Shown in pieces: positions 19,500 through 26,906 of a stretch of 27,593 nt of DNA. The notes below the pieces were generated by a model. That model did no database searches, was not told where the DNA came from, and was given only the letters and a program-made list of their open reading frames with translations. Numbering within the stretch: the stretch's first letter is position 1; the number at the start of each line of letters is the position of its first letter. Location of the stretch: IMG/VR virus record IMGVR_UViG_3300010939_000098, positions 1 to 27,593 of that record; one strand, given 5' to 3'. Source of the DNA: a virus. The position numbers and the translations under genes were made by a program.

Positions 19500-22105
19500 T
19501 AAGTTGTGATCACCGCATAGCGTTCATGGTTTGCAAAGCGTAGTATGTTATTGAGGTCTCGCAACATTGTGTCATTCCTGAGTATCTCTTCAAGTGGAAG
19601 ACCAAACATTGATTCAGCAACACCAACCGCGCCAGTCCTTACGACTCCTGGTCTTGCAAAGAACTCAGCCCCTCTCAAGGCTTGTAATTGTTGAAAGAGT
19701 CCCTCCCTGTCTGCTGTTTTTGTAAATGGGAATAGTGTACTAATTCTCCCAGGTTCAAAACCGAACAGTGGTGCTAGTTCAGTGATTGTTTGCTGATGCT
19801 TGGCGATTGCTTCATTAAGTTCCACTAATCGTCTATTGGCTTCGACCAGTGAGATCCTTCCTCCTGCTAACATATCAAAAGTGACTCCAATGGAAGCAAA
19901 CTTTTGATTGATTTGACCTATGATTTGTCCACTTCTTTGAGCAATGTTTGCTCTTGAAGTTCCTAATCTAATGCCTGGAAACAGTCGTGATAATTGGCCA
20001 GCTCTTCTGAATATTCGTCTTTTACCTGCTGCTCTTGCTGCTTGGCGTGTTGAGAAACCGCCGACCACTGCTCCAGGTTGTCCAATGGTCATGCCTGGAA
20101 GAAGTCTGCCACCAGTCGCGAGCCTGGTTAATTGTGCATCTTGAATACGTATTCTTGCAGTCAATGCTGATGGTGGTGATACGCCACTTGGTAATCCTTC
20201 TGCAAAACCACGTTTTGGAATTAAGAATCCAGGTGTTTGTGTAGTTCCTGCTCTCTCTCCTAAGAATGCAAAGATTGCCTTCTCAGCTTGCCCACCGAGT
20301 GTTCTTATATCAGAGAGGACTCTGCTCCTGACCCATTGTGTGGTCTTTGTTAGTTCAATCGCGATTGCTCGTGAGACCCCCAGTTTTTGCATTGCGTTCT
20401 TAATTGCTGATTCGGTACCTTGTCGAGTTATGGCGAAAGGGTCGCCCCTGAAGCCTACTAAATTGCGGCCAGTGCGAATGAAGACACCATCTCTTCCAAA
20501 GAGAACGGCATCCTGTTCTTGCTTAGAGAGATCCGCGAAAACCCTGAGTTTCGAAAATGATTCTTGTTTTTTTTTAAATATGTCTACTGCTTTGCCAGCA
20601 GCAGTTGCACCTATTGTAACATCATCAAAGCCATCTTTGAGATTGGTCAAGTTTGGAATGAGTCCTGTCCTAAGATCCGAACCTGTGTCCAAGGCAGTCT
20701 GACCGAACTCTTCCAATTTTGTTGCCGATTCATCTGCTGCTTCACCAAATTCACTGACTGCTTCTTCGGCAGGTGGAAATACACTTTTCACAAGCAACTC
20801 AAGTGCTTGAAGTACTGGCATGATTACCTTTAGCCAGTTCCAGAGTTCTTGAACTGCATCTCTTACTCCAAACGCATTTGTCTCCCATATTGCGAAGGCG
20901 GCGCCGATTGCAATCATTGCAATGCCCAGCGGACCAAGTGCAAGCATGAATGACCTGACACCAATGGCCATGCCACGCAGACTTAATGTGGCTCCTATCA
21001 TTGCAATCTTGAATTTGTTGAGATTAAAGATTGTGAATAATATTTGTCTAGTGAGATCCCTAAATTGAAATCGTGCCAGTATCAGACCGATCCTTACCTT
21101 GATCAATGCTACTGTCAGATTTGGCATGAGTGTTTTAGTTAGAAATGCAGACATAAGTGCTGTATTAGCAATGCTGATGGTCATGTTGATGTAAGTATCC
21201 TGCAAGTCATCTGCGATTTGCAGTGCATCGTTCTCTGCGATCTGGATGTCTGCTAGTTTGACTGTATAGTCAGCTTGAGCAGTGTTTAGTTTCTGTAATT
21301 GAAGAGTGAGGTTCGCCTTTGCAATAGTATAGGTATCTGTTGCTTGCAGACCTTGCTCTTCCATCTTTGCGATTGAGAATGTGAATCTTTGAACAGCCAA
21401 TTGTGTTGAAGACAGCAAGTCGTTTGCTCTTGCAAGACCGACTGTGACCTTAGCGACCTTCTGTACTGCTTTGTCTTGTTTTAGATGTGCTTTATTCAAG
21501 TTTGACATGCCTGTGAATGTTGTACCGATGGATGTACCGAGTGCGGCGATTCCTAAAGTCATGACTCCCATGCTGACATTGGCTTGTTGCGTTGCTACTG
21601 TCATCTGGCTGGTGGAAGCTGCGGCTTGTACCATTCCAGTGCTGATTTGTGAACCTGCTCTCTGACCTGCGATGCCTAATTGGTTATATGCTGCTGCTCC
21701 TCTGGTTCCGCTTTGAGTAACTTGTGAACCAGCAAGGGTTGCTGATCGACCTACCTGATTCATGGAGGTTGATGCTGTTCCTGCCATTGTAGATAAGGAT
21801 TGTTTGGTTCGATCCGCGCCCTGGGCTATCCTCTCAACTGATTGCTTGCCTTGAGTGCCGAGTTGTGACAATGGACCCTTTGCTCGATCCGCACCTTGGC
21901 CTATCTTCTCAATTGATTGCTTGCCTTTTGTACCAAATTGTGTGAGAGACTGCTTGGCTTTATCAGCGCCTCGTCCTATATCTTGGAGCGCGGTTTTGCC
22001 CTTAGTGCCTAATTGTGTAAGGGCAGTCTTTGCTTTTGCTACTGGTTGGGTGAATCTGTCTGACTTTAGTTCAATCTCAGCGATACCCTTTATCTTTTCA
22101 ACCAC
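19499..22105 (-). CDS. Tape measure protein, 868 aa
   Basis: The longest gene and directly after the tail-assembly chaperone/connector genes. It has an N-terminal helical region with three clear 25-residue repeats (residues 24-98), a helical middle, hydrophobic segments at about 385-410 (GPLGIAMIAIGAAFAIWE), and a long C-terminal part. It sets tail length and is probably injected. The start is GTG at 22105; a CTTTAATTTTC box lies 25 nt upstream with no SD. Confidence 0.85.
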   Translation of the reverse strand: MVEKIKGIAEIELKSDRFTQPVAKAKTALTQLGTKGKTALQDIGRGADKAKQSLTQFGTKGKQSIEKIGQGADRAKGPLSQLGTQGKQSVERIAQGADRTKQSLSTMAGTASTSMNQVGRSATLAGSQVTQSGTRGAAAYNQLGIAGQRAGSQISTGMVQAAASTSQMTVATQQANVSMGVMTLGIAALGTSIGTTFTGMSNLNKAHLKQDKAVQKVAKVTVGLARANDLLSSTQLAVQRFTFSIAKMEEQGLQATDTYTIAKANLTLQLQKLNTAQADYTVKLADIQIAENDALQIADDLQDTYINMTISIANTALMSAFLTKTLMPNLTVALIKVRIGLILARFQFRDLTRQILFTIFNLNKFKIAMIGATLSLRGMAIGVRSFMLALGPLGIAMIAIGAAFAIWETNAFGVRDAVQELWNWLKVIMPVLQALELLVKSVFPPAEEAVSEFGEAADESATKLEEFGQTALDTGSDLRTGLIPNLTNLKDGFDDVTIGATAAGKAVDIFKKKQESFSKLRVFADLSKQEQDAVLFGRDGVFIRTGRNLVGFRGDPFAITRQGTESAIKNAMQKLGVSRAIAIELTKTTQWVRSRVLSDIRTLGGQAEKAIFAFLGERAGTTQTPGFLIPKRGFAEGLPSGVSPPSALTARIRIQDAQLTRLATGGRLLPGMTIGQPGAVVGGFSTRQAARAAGKRRIFRRAGQLSRLFPGIRLGTSRANIAQRSGQIIGQINQKFASIGVTFDMLAGGRISLVEANRRLVELNEAIAKHQQTITELAPLFGFEPGRISTLFPFTKTADREGLFQQLQALRGAEFFARPGVVRTGAVGVAESMFGLPLEEILRNDTMLRDLNNILRFANHERYAVITT
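21812..22036 (-). repeat. Three 25-residue repeats in tape measure
   Basis: Three units of about 75 nt encode the pattern (K/R)AK-x-x-L-x-Q-x-G-T-x-GK-x-x-x-x-x-I-x-x-GAD. The units lie at 22036-21962, 21961-21887 and 21886-21812, with a weaker fourth copy after. A repeat-number change would shift tail length. Confidence 0.7.
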
Positions 22106-22123
22106 AAGAATTGTTATTTTTTA

Positions 22124-22134
22124 GAAAATTAAAG
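22124..22134 (-). promoter_or_regulatory. TATA-like box for tape measure gene
   Basis: CTTTAATTTTC on the minus strand, centred about 25 nt before the GTG at 22105, in the short gap between the gp10-like gene and the tape measure. Confidence 0.4.
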
Positions 22135-22147
22135 AACTGGGAGTCCT

Positions 22148-22600
22148 TTAGAAGAATCTAAAGTGTTTTTTGAGGTTTTTGTTGATTATGCGATTTCCCT
22201 CCTTCATGGTCTTTCTGAGGGCTGGACGCACGTGTGGCATCTCTTCAAAGCCAGGGTGCATCACAAACTTGAAGAAGACTTCTGCATTGTTCCAGATAAA
22301 TGCCAGTACGTTGTCCTTTGCGTCGATTCTGCCAGGCTTCCGGCCTTGGAACTCCAGAATATCAAACAGTTCGCCTTGTGGAGTCTCTATCTGCCCCTTG
22401 GTCGCTGTGACCTCGCCCTTCTTCCATGATTCTGCATAGGCACCAGTCTTTGCCGGTGCCTTTGCCTTGACCTCGCGCAGAAAGAAGTCTAGCATATCAT
22501 TGATTACATTTTTAGTGAACGCGTCTCTGTTTTTTGGTAATTCGTCCAGCGCTACCTTGATGCGTACGATGGATCCCATCTTAAATTCTGCTGTGCTCAC
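22148..22600 (-). CDS. HK97 gp10-like head-tail connector/tail completion protein, 150 aa
   Basis: The sequence includes KAPAKTGAYAESWK, then GELFDILEFQGRKPGRI, LAFIWNNAEVFFKFVMHPG and PHVRPALRKT. This order (A-P-x-x-T-G-x-L/Y-x-x-S, hydrophobic strands, H-P-G, P-F/H-x-x-P-A) is the HK97 gp10/minor tail family. The start is GTG at 22600, overlapping the stop of the frameshifted chaperone as GTGA. Confidence 0.8.
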   Translation of the reverse strand: MSTAEFKMGSIVRIKVALDELPKNRDAFTKNVINDMLDFFLREVKAKAPAKTGAYAESWKKGEVTATKGQIETPQGELFDILEFQGRKPGRIDAKDNVLAFIWNNAEVFFKFVMHPGFEEMPHVRPALRKTMKEGNRIINKNLKKHFRFF

Positions 22601-23261
22601 TTTATTCTCCTGTTGAATGCCTTAATGCAGGTCTTGTAATCCCACATGTCTTCGAGTGTTGGTTTGTGACCGAACTCTATCTCATGAAGGTCGATGATAC
22701 TACCGACCCCATAGGCAAATAGGCAGAATACCTCGTGTATCTTCTCTAGGTCCTTGTACCAGCGGAGGTACTCTGTATGGCCAACTTCGACAGCATTTGC
22801 AAGTGCTTCTGTCCTACCCTCCCCCCTAAGTCCACTAAAAAAGCGCGCAGTTCGTTGGATAGAATACCCAAAGTCCCTGGTCCAGCGTTGATGTCGTTTG
22901 CAGCCTCATCATAGTTGAATCCAACGAGTGCAAGTTCTAGCATTCCTTTTGTTGCTATTTCATACGCCTCTTCCTTCAGATAGGTGAGTGCGTTTGGATC
23001 CTGTTCCAGTTTCTTCATCTCTATTTCATAGGTCTTCTGGATTAGCCTGACTTTATCGACTATTTTCTTGGTGTGGCCATCTGGTCGGATCTTCCATTCA
23101 AGATTCCCGATGTAAGCAACGAGCCTATCGGTATCGATGCCGATTGTTTGATCTTTAAACTTGCCAGTGTCGCCTGGTTCCATCTCCAAGGTTGGGACTG
23201 GTTCTGGATCTGGCGTTGGTGGCTCAGGTTCGGTTGGTTTAGGTGCTGGCTTTGTGCTCAT
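22597..23261 (-). CDS. Tail-assembly chaperone with -1 frameshift fusion (gpG/gpGT-like)
   Basis: Frame 0 (22746-23261) encodes 171 residues: a Pro/Glu-rich head (EPEPPTPDPE), a helical body and a stop at 22746-22748. At codons 140-142 (GCT TTT TTA) it contains the slippery heptamer T TTT TTA. A -1 slip joins a second open frame of 79 codons, ending at 22597, for a 221-residue fusion. The second frame has no early start codon and reads as protein (GHTEYLRWYKDLEKIHEVF and on). In lambda the same arrangement (gpG and gpGT) recruits major tail protein to the tape measure. It sits between the major tail protein and tape measure genes (with the gp10-like gene before the latter), where this pair is expected. 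Confidence 0.85.
22836..22842 (-). other. -1 ribosomal frameshift slippery site T TTT TTA
   Basis: In the frame of the 23261 start, the codons are GCT TTT TTA, giving the canonical X XXY YYZ heptamer T TTT TTA, the same as in HIV-1 gag-pol. A G-rich stretch (AGGGGGGAGGG) follows about 9 nt downstream and could slow the ribosome. Both frames are open around it. Confidence 0.8.
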
Positions 23262-23280
23262 AACATCCAGCCTTTGATGT

Positions 23281-23290
23281 ATGATAAAAC
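23281..23290 (-). promoter_or_regulatory. TATA-like box for chaperone gene
   Basis: GTTTTATCAT on the minus strand, 26 nt upstream of the ATG at 23261, in the gap after the major tail protein gene. There is no strong SD. It would allow separate expression of the chaperone/tape-measure block. Confidence 0.45.
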
Positions 23291-23308
23291 TGTTCTAGTC
23301 AATTGTAA

Positions 23309-24223
23309 TCAAGCCCAAGATAACACATCAGCTTCAAAGGCCTTGGTCTCAATTGTTGCGTCGCTGGTGTCGCCTGTTATTTCCTCGCCTGATGGCAGGA
23401 AGAGGAATCTGGTAAAGGTTCCAACGATTTGGCCTGTATCAATGGTCAGTGTAGATGTTCGTGGTGTGACTGCCCTGGCATCAACGTCAAACACATCTGA
23501 CTTTTTGAATAGGTCTATGCTTCCAGTGATGACACGTTGTGTGGGTCGCCGGTATAGGTCTGTCAGTGTTCCGCTTGGATCTTGTATCGCTTCAGTGAGT
23601 GCGACTGATATCGAGAAGCCCTTTTGTTCAAAGGCTACTGAATTGTAAACGAATGGTGCGGCTCCGCCGTCATTGTGTATCAATGGCGTGCCTGTGTTAG
23701 CAGTTGCGAAGGAACCTATGCCAATGGTGGGTCCAGTTGTGTCGATTGTAATTGTTTTGCAGGACATTGTGATTTCAAGTGTGATGTATCCTTCATTGTT
23801 GATGGTCAGCGTTGAATTATTTGGCTTGCATCCAAGGAATTGCTCGAATGTTTCGACAGGTGCGACAGCATCGTCATTGTAAGACCAGACAAGTGATCTG
23901 GATTCATCTGGTGTGCCTGCTGATCCATCTGGAAGGTTCTGTGCCCATGCGAGTACAGTCTCGTCTCCAGTAAGCATCAAGAACTTGACAGTGACCTCGT
24001 TCTTCTCCCTGGTCTTTGTCTTCTCCTGACGGTCTACATTGCCAGATATACGCTTCTCTGCGGTTGTTGGATCTGCACTCTTGACGAGTGATGCGTTCTG
24101 ACCAAAGGCGGTGTATGCTGGATCAGTAGGTGTCACTCCATAGAGTGCGACGGTGGTTCCCTCAGCTACAAACTGGGGTTCCTTTACGACATCACGCTGA
24201 GTAACCATCTGAGAGGCAGCCAT
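23309..24223 (-). CDS. Major tail protein, 304 aa
   Basis: A beta-rich protein of the right size and place for the tail tube subunit: after the connector proteins and before the chaperone/tape measure. Segments such as VTVKFLMLTGDETVL, STLTINNEGYITLEITMSC, KGFSISVALTEAIQD and STLTIDTGQIVGTFTRFLF fit tube folds. No enzymatic motif. The ATG forms TAATG with the zinc-ribbon gene. Expected at very high expression. Confidence 0.75.
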   Translation of the reverse strand: MAASQMVTQRDVVKEPQFVAEGTTVALYGVTPTDPAYTAFGQNASLVKSADPTTAEKRISGNVDRQEKTKTREKNEVTVKFLMLTGDETVLAWAQNLPDGSAGTPDESRSLVWSYNDDAVAPVETFEQFLGCKPNNSTLTINNEGYITLEITMSCKTITIDTTGPTIGIGSFATANTGTPLIHNDGGAAPFVYNSVAFEQKGFSISVALTEAIQDPSGTLTDLYRRPTQRVITGSIDLFKKSDVFDVDARAVTPRTSTLTIDTGQIVGTFTRFLFLPSGEEITGDTSDATIETKAFEADVLSWA

Positions 24224-24471
24224 TAGGTCTTTGCCTCATGTTTCTTTGTCCATTCCTTCAAGCCTTCCCAGTAACCACAGTCAGGACAGTGTTTGGTTCC
24301 ATCCATGCCAGGTTCAGTGACTAGACGCTTGCCTTTACACTTTGGACATGTTGATAAATGTGGATGCTTTAGCATCTTATTAAATTCGGGACCAAGAGCA
24401 TACCTGACCTCTGGTTTAGTATCATCTTTAGGTTTAGTATCATCTTTAGGTTTAGTCTCTACTTTACTCAC
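24223..24471 (-). CDS. Zinc-ribbon protein, 82 aa
   Basis: A hydrophilic N-terminus with a repeated KPKDDT unit (18-nt tandem repeat) is followed by STCPKCKGKRLV and KHCPDCGYWEG, a classical two-CxxC zinc ribbon. The start is GTG at 24471; CTTTTTATTTCG lies 25 nt upstream and no SD is seen. Its position in the tail operon is odd for a nucleic-acid-binding ribbon, so it may be a virion or assembly protein. Confidence 0.75.
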   Translation of the reverse strand: MSKVETKPKDDTKPKDDTKPEVRYALGPEFNKMLKHPHLSTCPKCKGKRLVTEPGMDGTKHCPDCGYWEGLKEWTKKHEAKT

Positions 24472-24488
24472 GAACTATTTTGTAAACT

Positions 24489-24500
24489 CGAAATAAAAAG
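24489..24500 (-). promoter_or_regulatory. TATA-like box for zinc ribbon/major tail operon
   Basis: CTTTTTATTTCG on the minus strand, centred about 25 nt before the GTG at 24471. One of the best examples of the window's leaderless promoter pattern. Confidence 0.55.
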
Positions 24501-24503
24501 AAC

Positions 24504-25043
24504 TTAGGATTTGTTTCGCTGCCAGACACAGCCTAGTTCTCCTGCCTTTTGGTAGACGATGCCAGTCTTTTCAAAGGCACCAATTGGAATGAACCCAACA
24601 ACCTGCCTGTCAAAGGTGTGGATGGCGGAGTCGTTCACATTATCTGATTTCTTGATTCTGACGCTGTTGTTTGGGATGTTCTCCTGGATGATGCGGTTCA
24701 CTTCCCTCTCGAATAGGAATGCGCGGTATGGTTTCTCTGCAAAGATGTCAATCGCGACGATTGTTAGCATCATAAAGAACTTGTTGCCAGTTGGCTGTGC
24801 CTGTTCGTATCGAGTGGTGTCCATCTGCTTGAATCTGATTAGATCCTTGTTGATGTCCTTCATCCAAGCGGTCGCAGATGTCTTTGAAGTGTAATCTGCT
24901 GCGGCTGATGCACGTCCATGTGGTGATAGGAACACAGGCGTGGCTGATTCGGTATTTGCTGCAGTCCAAAGCCTAGACATTAACGCCCGGATAGTTTCGT
25001 CAAAGGTTTCAGGATCGCCAACCAGATAGTTATCAGTGATCAT
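24504..25043 (-). CDS. Tail terminator/completion-like protein, 179 aa
   Basis: It starts MITDNYLVGDPETFDETIRALM, then has beta strands KFFMMLTIVAIDIFAEKPY and QVVGFIPIGAFEKTGIVY. Size and place between connector genes and the major tail protein suggest the tail terminator. ATGA overlap with the preceding gene. The family is not confirmed. Confidence 0.55.
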   Translation of the reverse strand: MITDNYLVGDPETFDETIRALMSRLWTAANTESATPVFLSPHGRASAAADYTSKTSATAWMKDINKDLIRFKQMDTTRYEQAQPTGNKFFMMLTIVAIDIFAEKPYRAFLFEREVNRIIQENIPNNSVRIKKSDNVNDSAIHTFDRQVVGFIPIGAFEKTGIVYQKAGELGCVWQRNKS

Positions 25044-25411
25044 CTGTTGTTGAATCCCTTGGTCTTCTGGAATACAGCGGCACCACCCTCTACAGTCTTC
25101 TTGTTTATCCTGGCTATTGAGCCATGTGCTGAGGTTCTGAACTCGGTCGCCTTGCGTGCGGCTGCATCTGTTGGTATTCCATCAAGTACCTCGGCAGCAG
25201 CCCACTGTTCTGCAGCCTGGATCCTGAGATTAGCATCGTCGAGTGTATCGACCCATGCACCAGTTGCGTTCTCCATCCATTCGTCGCCACGATTGAGGAA
25301 CTCATCTGCATCTGCATTTGATAAATCAGAAGTGCTGAGGCCGCCAGCAAGATAGCGCAATCTGTTCTCACGTTTGACTAGAGTGTTGTCGCTTGTATCA
25401 ATTAAGACCAT
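25040..25411 (-). CDS. Head-tail adaptor-like protein, 123 aa
   Basis: A helical protein with AGGLSTSDLSNADADEFLNRG and AAEQWAAAEVLDGIP, reminiscent of gp6/gp15-type adaptor rings that start with a helical bundle. It lies after the capsid region and before the terminator-like gene. TAATG overlap with the zincin gene. Moderate confidence. Confidence 0.55.
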   Translation of the reverse strand: MVLIDTSDNTLVKRENRLRYLAGGLSTSDLSNADADEFLNRGDEWMENATGAWVDTLDDANLRIQAAEQWAAAEVLDGIPTDAAARKATEFRTSAHGSIARINKKTVEGGAAVFQKTKGFNNR

Positions 25412-25896
25412 TATAGTTCATCTCGAATGTCAATAACATTAATGCTTATCTTACCCCAAAAGACCTTCTTCCAATACCAGAATGAGATTGTGAAGTGTTT
25501 CAGTATTCTTCCCTGGTAGTCGATTAGGCTGTGTACCGCGGTGACCCATATCCTGTCTTTGGTCTTGTGTTTCTCATACAATCTAGCATGGCAGAACTCG
25601 TGCATTGCGACTACGTGGTTACTGCGATCAGTGAATGAGTTCTTGGTATCGACAAGGAATAGTTTCATCTCGAACTTGCCAGTCACACCGCTCGGAATGC
25701 CTGGGGTGATAGCTTGACCAGAGGTTGATTCAATGTGATCAAAGTAGGCAAGTTGTGTCTCGGTGCTTGGATAGATGTGAATGTCCCATCTGTTCAGGAA
25801 GGCGTATGCTTGTATTCCAGTGTGCAGGCACAGGTTTCTGAACAGTTGCCTGTAGAGTCTCTTGTTTAGATGTTTAGTGTGGAATATTATTGGCAT
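25411..25896 (-). CDS. Zincin-like metalloprotease fold protein, 161 aa
   Basis: Residues 95-107 read VVAMHEFCHARLY: an H-E-x-x-H motif (H99, E100, H103) in a helix, the zinc-binding catalytic signature of metallopeptidases, preceded by MKLFLVDTKNSFTD. A third ligand may be H122 (TAVHSLIDY). I chose the ATG at 25896: a CTTTTAATC box is 27 nt upstream and no SD exists; a GTG at 25917 lies too near that box. Being within the head-tail gene block, it may process a virion protein or act on the cell envelope at entry. Confidence 0.65.
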   Translation of the reverse strand: MPIIFHTKHLNKRLYRQLFRNLCLHTGIQAYAFLNRWDIHIYPSTETQLAYFDHIESTSGQAITPGIPSGVTGKFEMKLFLVDTKNSFTDRSNHVVAMHEFCHARLYEKHKTKDRIWVTAVHSLIDYQGRILKHFTISFWYWKKVFWGKISINVIDIRDEL

Positions 25897-25918
25897 TGAA
25901 AAATGGAGGGAGGGCACT

Positions 25919-25927
25919 GATTAAAAG
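25919..25927 (-). promoter_or_regulatory. TATA-like box for zincin gene
   Basis: CTTTTAATC on the minus strand about 27 nt before the ATG at 25896, which has no SD. Confidence 0.45.
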
Positions 25928-25944
25928 GTGTTTAGTGCAAGTGC

Positions 25945-26121
25945 CTATTTACCGACTGCCATCTTTACTACTTGGCGGGCTGCAGCGTATGCAAGCAATG
26001 GAAGCGTGATGATCTGTGTTGCCACGACGCTCTGATTGACTGCGAGGTCAGCAAGTGCTATGGCTATCACGCCAGCAAGTGCGATATACACTGACTTTTT
26101 GGTTTGGACTGCTTCTGCCAT
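25945..26121 (-). CDS. Small membrane protein, 58 aa
   Basis: Two hydrophobic segments (SVYIALAGVIAIALADLAV and TQIITLPLLAYAAA) are flanked by basic residues (QTKK, RQVVKMAVGK), compatible with a two-helix membrane protein. It lies between structural genes; a holin-like or virion membrane role is conceivable. The ATG at 26121 has CCTTTTATTTCA 25 nt upstream and no SD. Confidence 0.7.
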   Translation of the reverse strand: MAEAVQTKKSVYIALAGVIAIALADLAVNQSVVATQIITLPLLAYAAARQVVKMAVGK

Positions 26122-26140
26122 TAATCAGCTCGCTATGTTC

Positions 26141-26152
26141 TGAAATAAAAGG
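26141..26152 (-). promoter_or_regulatory. TATA-like box for small membrane protein gene
   Basis: CCTTTTATTTCA on the minus strand, centred about 25 nt before the ATG at 26121. Near-identical in core to the box at 24489-24500. Confidence 0.5.
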
Positions 26153-26162
26153 AGGAGTGGTG

Positions 26163-26522
26163 CTAACCAGTCTCGTCAAGCGTGGTCTGGCCACCTTTCT
26201 TCTTCAGGTGCTTGTCCAGGATCTTCTTGACGGAGTGGGCTGCTATCTCGTCCTCGCAGGTCTTGGTTTTGTATTTTAACTTGAGGACTTCCTCTTCCGT
26301 TCCCCAGTTCTCTATCTCCACGTTTGTTGTGGTTGACTCATCGTGAAGATCGTTCAGTTCGTCGACCAGTTTGCTGGCTGCGCTCAGGGTCTTCAAACCA
26401 GAGATGGAATAGGTAAGCGTGATGCATTGTGAGTTCTCAGAGTTGACGTTAGAGACGTTGATATGACCATGACCCTTGACGCCTTTGGTTTTAGGTTTCT
26501 TTTTTGATTTCTTTGGATCCAT
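26163..26522 (-). CDS. Unknown protein with basic N-terminus, 119 aa
   Basis: A very basic leader (DPKKSKKKPKTKGVKGHGH) is followed by a beta-strand/helix domain (QCITLTYSISGLKTLSAASKLVDELNDLHDE) and a C-terminal charged helix (HSVKKILDKHLKKKGG). The basic part could bind nucleic acid or capsid interior. ATTATAATC at about 26552-26560 lies 34 nt upstream and may be its TATA box. Unrecognised. Confidence 0.65.
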   Translation of the reverse strand: MDPKKSKKKPKTKGVKGHGHINVSNVNSENSQCITLTYSISGLKTLSAASKLVDELNDLHDESTTTNVEIENWGTEEEVLKLKYKTKTCEDEIAAHSVKKILDKHLKKKGGQTTLDETG

Positions 26523-26694
26523 GCTCGAACTGCTTGGACTGGATCTGTTTTGATTATAATCGTTACAGTCGAAAATGGTTGAGCTGGTGGATCATCGGTT
26601 CACATCAGATGGTTCGAGCCAAGATTGAGGTCATCCGTCGCCACTAGCTTGTTGATATGTTGTTGTGTTTAGATTAAATGATTGCTATCCATTT

Positions 26695-26889
26695 CTATTG
26701 ACCAGGTTGATGGCTTGACCACTGTGATAACACGCCTTTGATATATCCTACATCCTCAAGTAGTGTATCAACATCATTCGCTACTTCAGACAGACCTATG
26801 CCAAACCAGCCAGCGACAAACACAGTGAACGATAGACTTGCGCCTATTCCGAGTAAAAGGATTTTGTGGGATTTGTTGTCGTCAAACAT
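26695..26889 (-). CDS. Single-span membrane protein, 64 aa
   Basis: The N-terminal hydrophobic helix (ILLLGIGASLSFTVFVAGWF) is followed by an acidic amphipathic helix (SEVANDVDTLLEDVGYIKGV). The layout resembles small holin/spanin-associated or XhlA-like proteins. It begins 17 nt after the capsid gene stop, with GGGAT near the start. Confidence 0.65.
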   Translation of the reverse strand: MFDDNKSHKILLLGIGASLSFTVFVAGWFGIGLSEVANDVDTLLEDVGYIKGVLSQWSSHQPGQ

Positions 26890-26906
26890 ATCCCTGGTTT
26901 GTTTGG

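Noticed and set aside
26523-26694. GGTTCGAGCC tRNA T-arm-like stretch
   Set aside because: No pairing acceptor, D or anticodon arms can be built on either strand; the gap appears to hold only a promoter.
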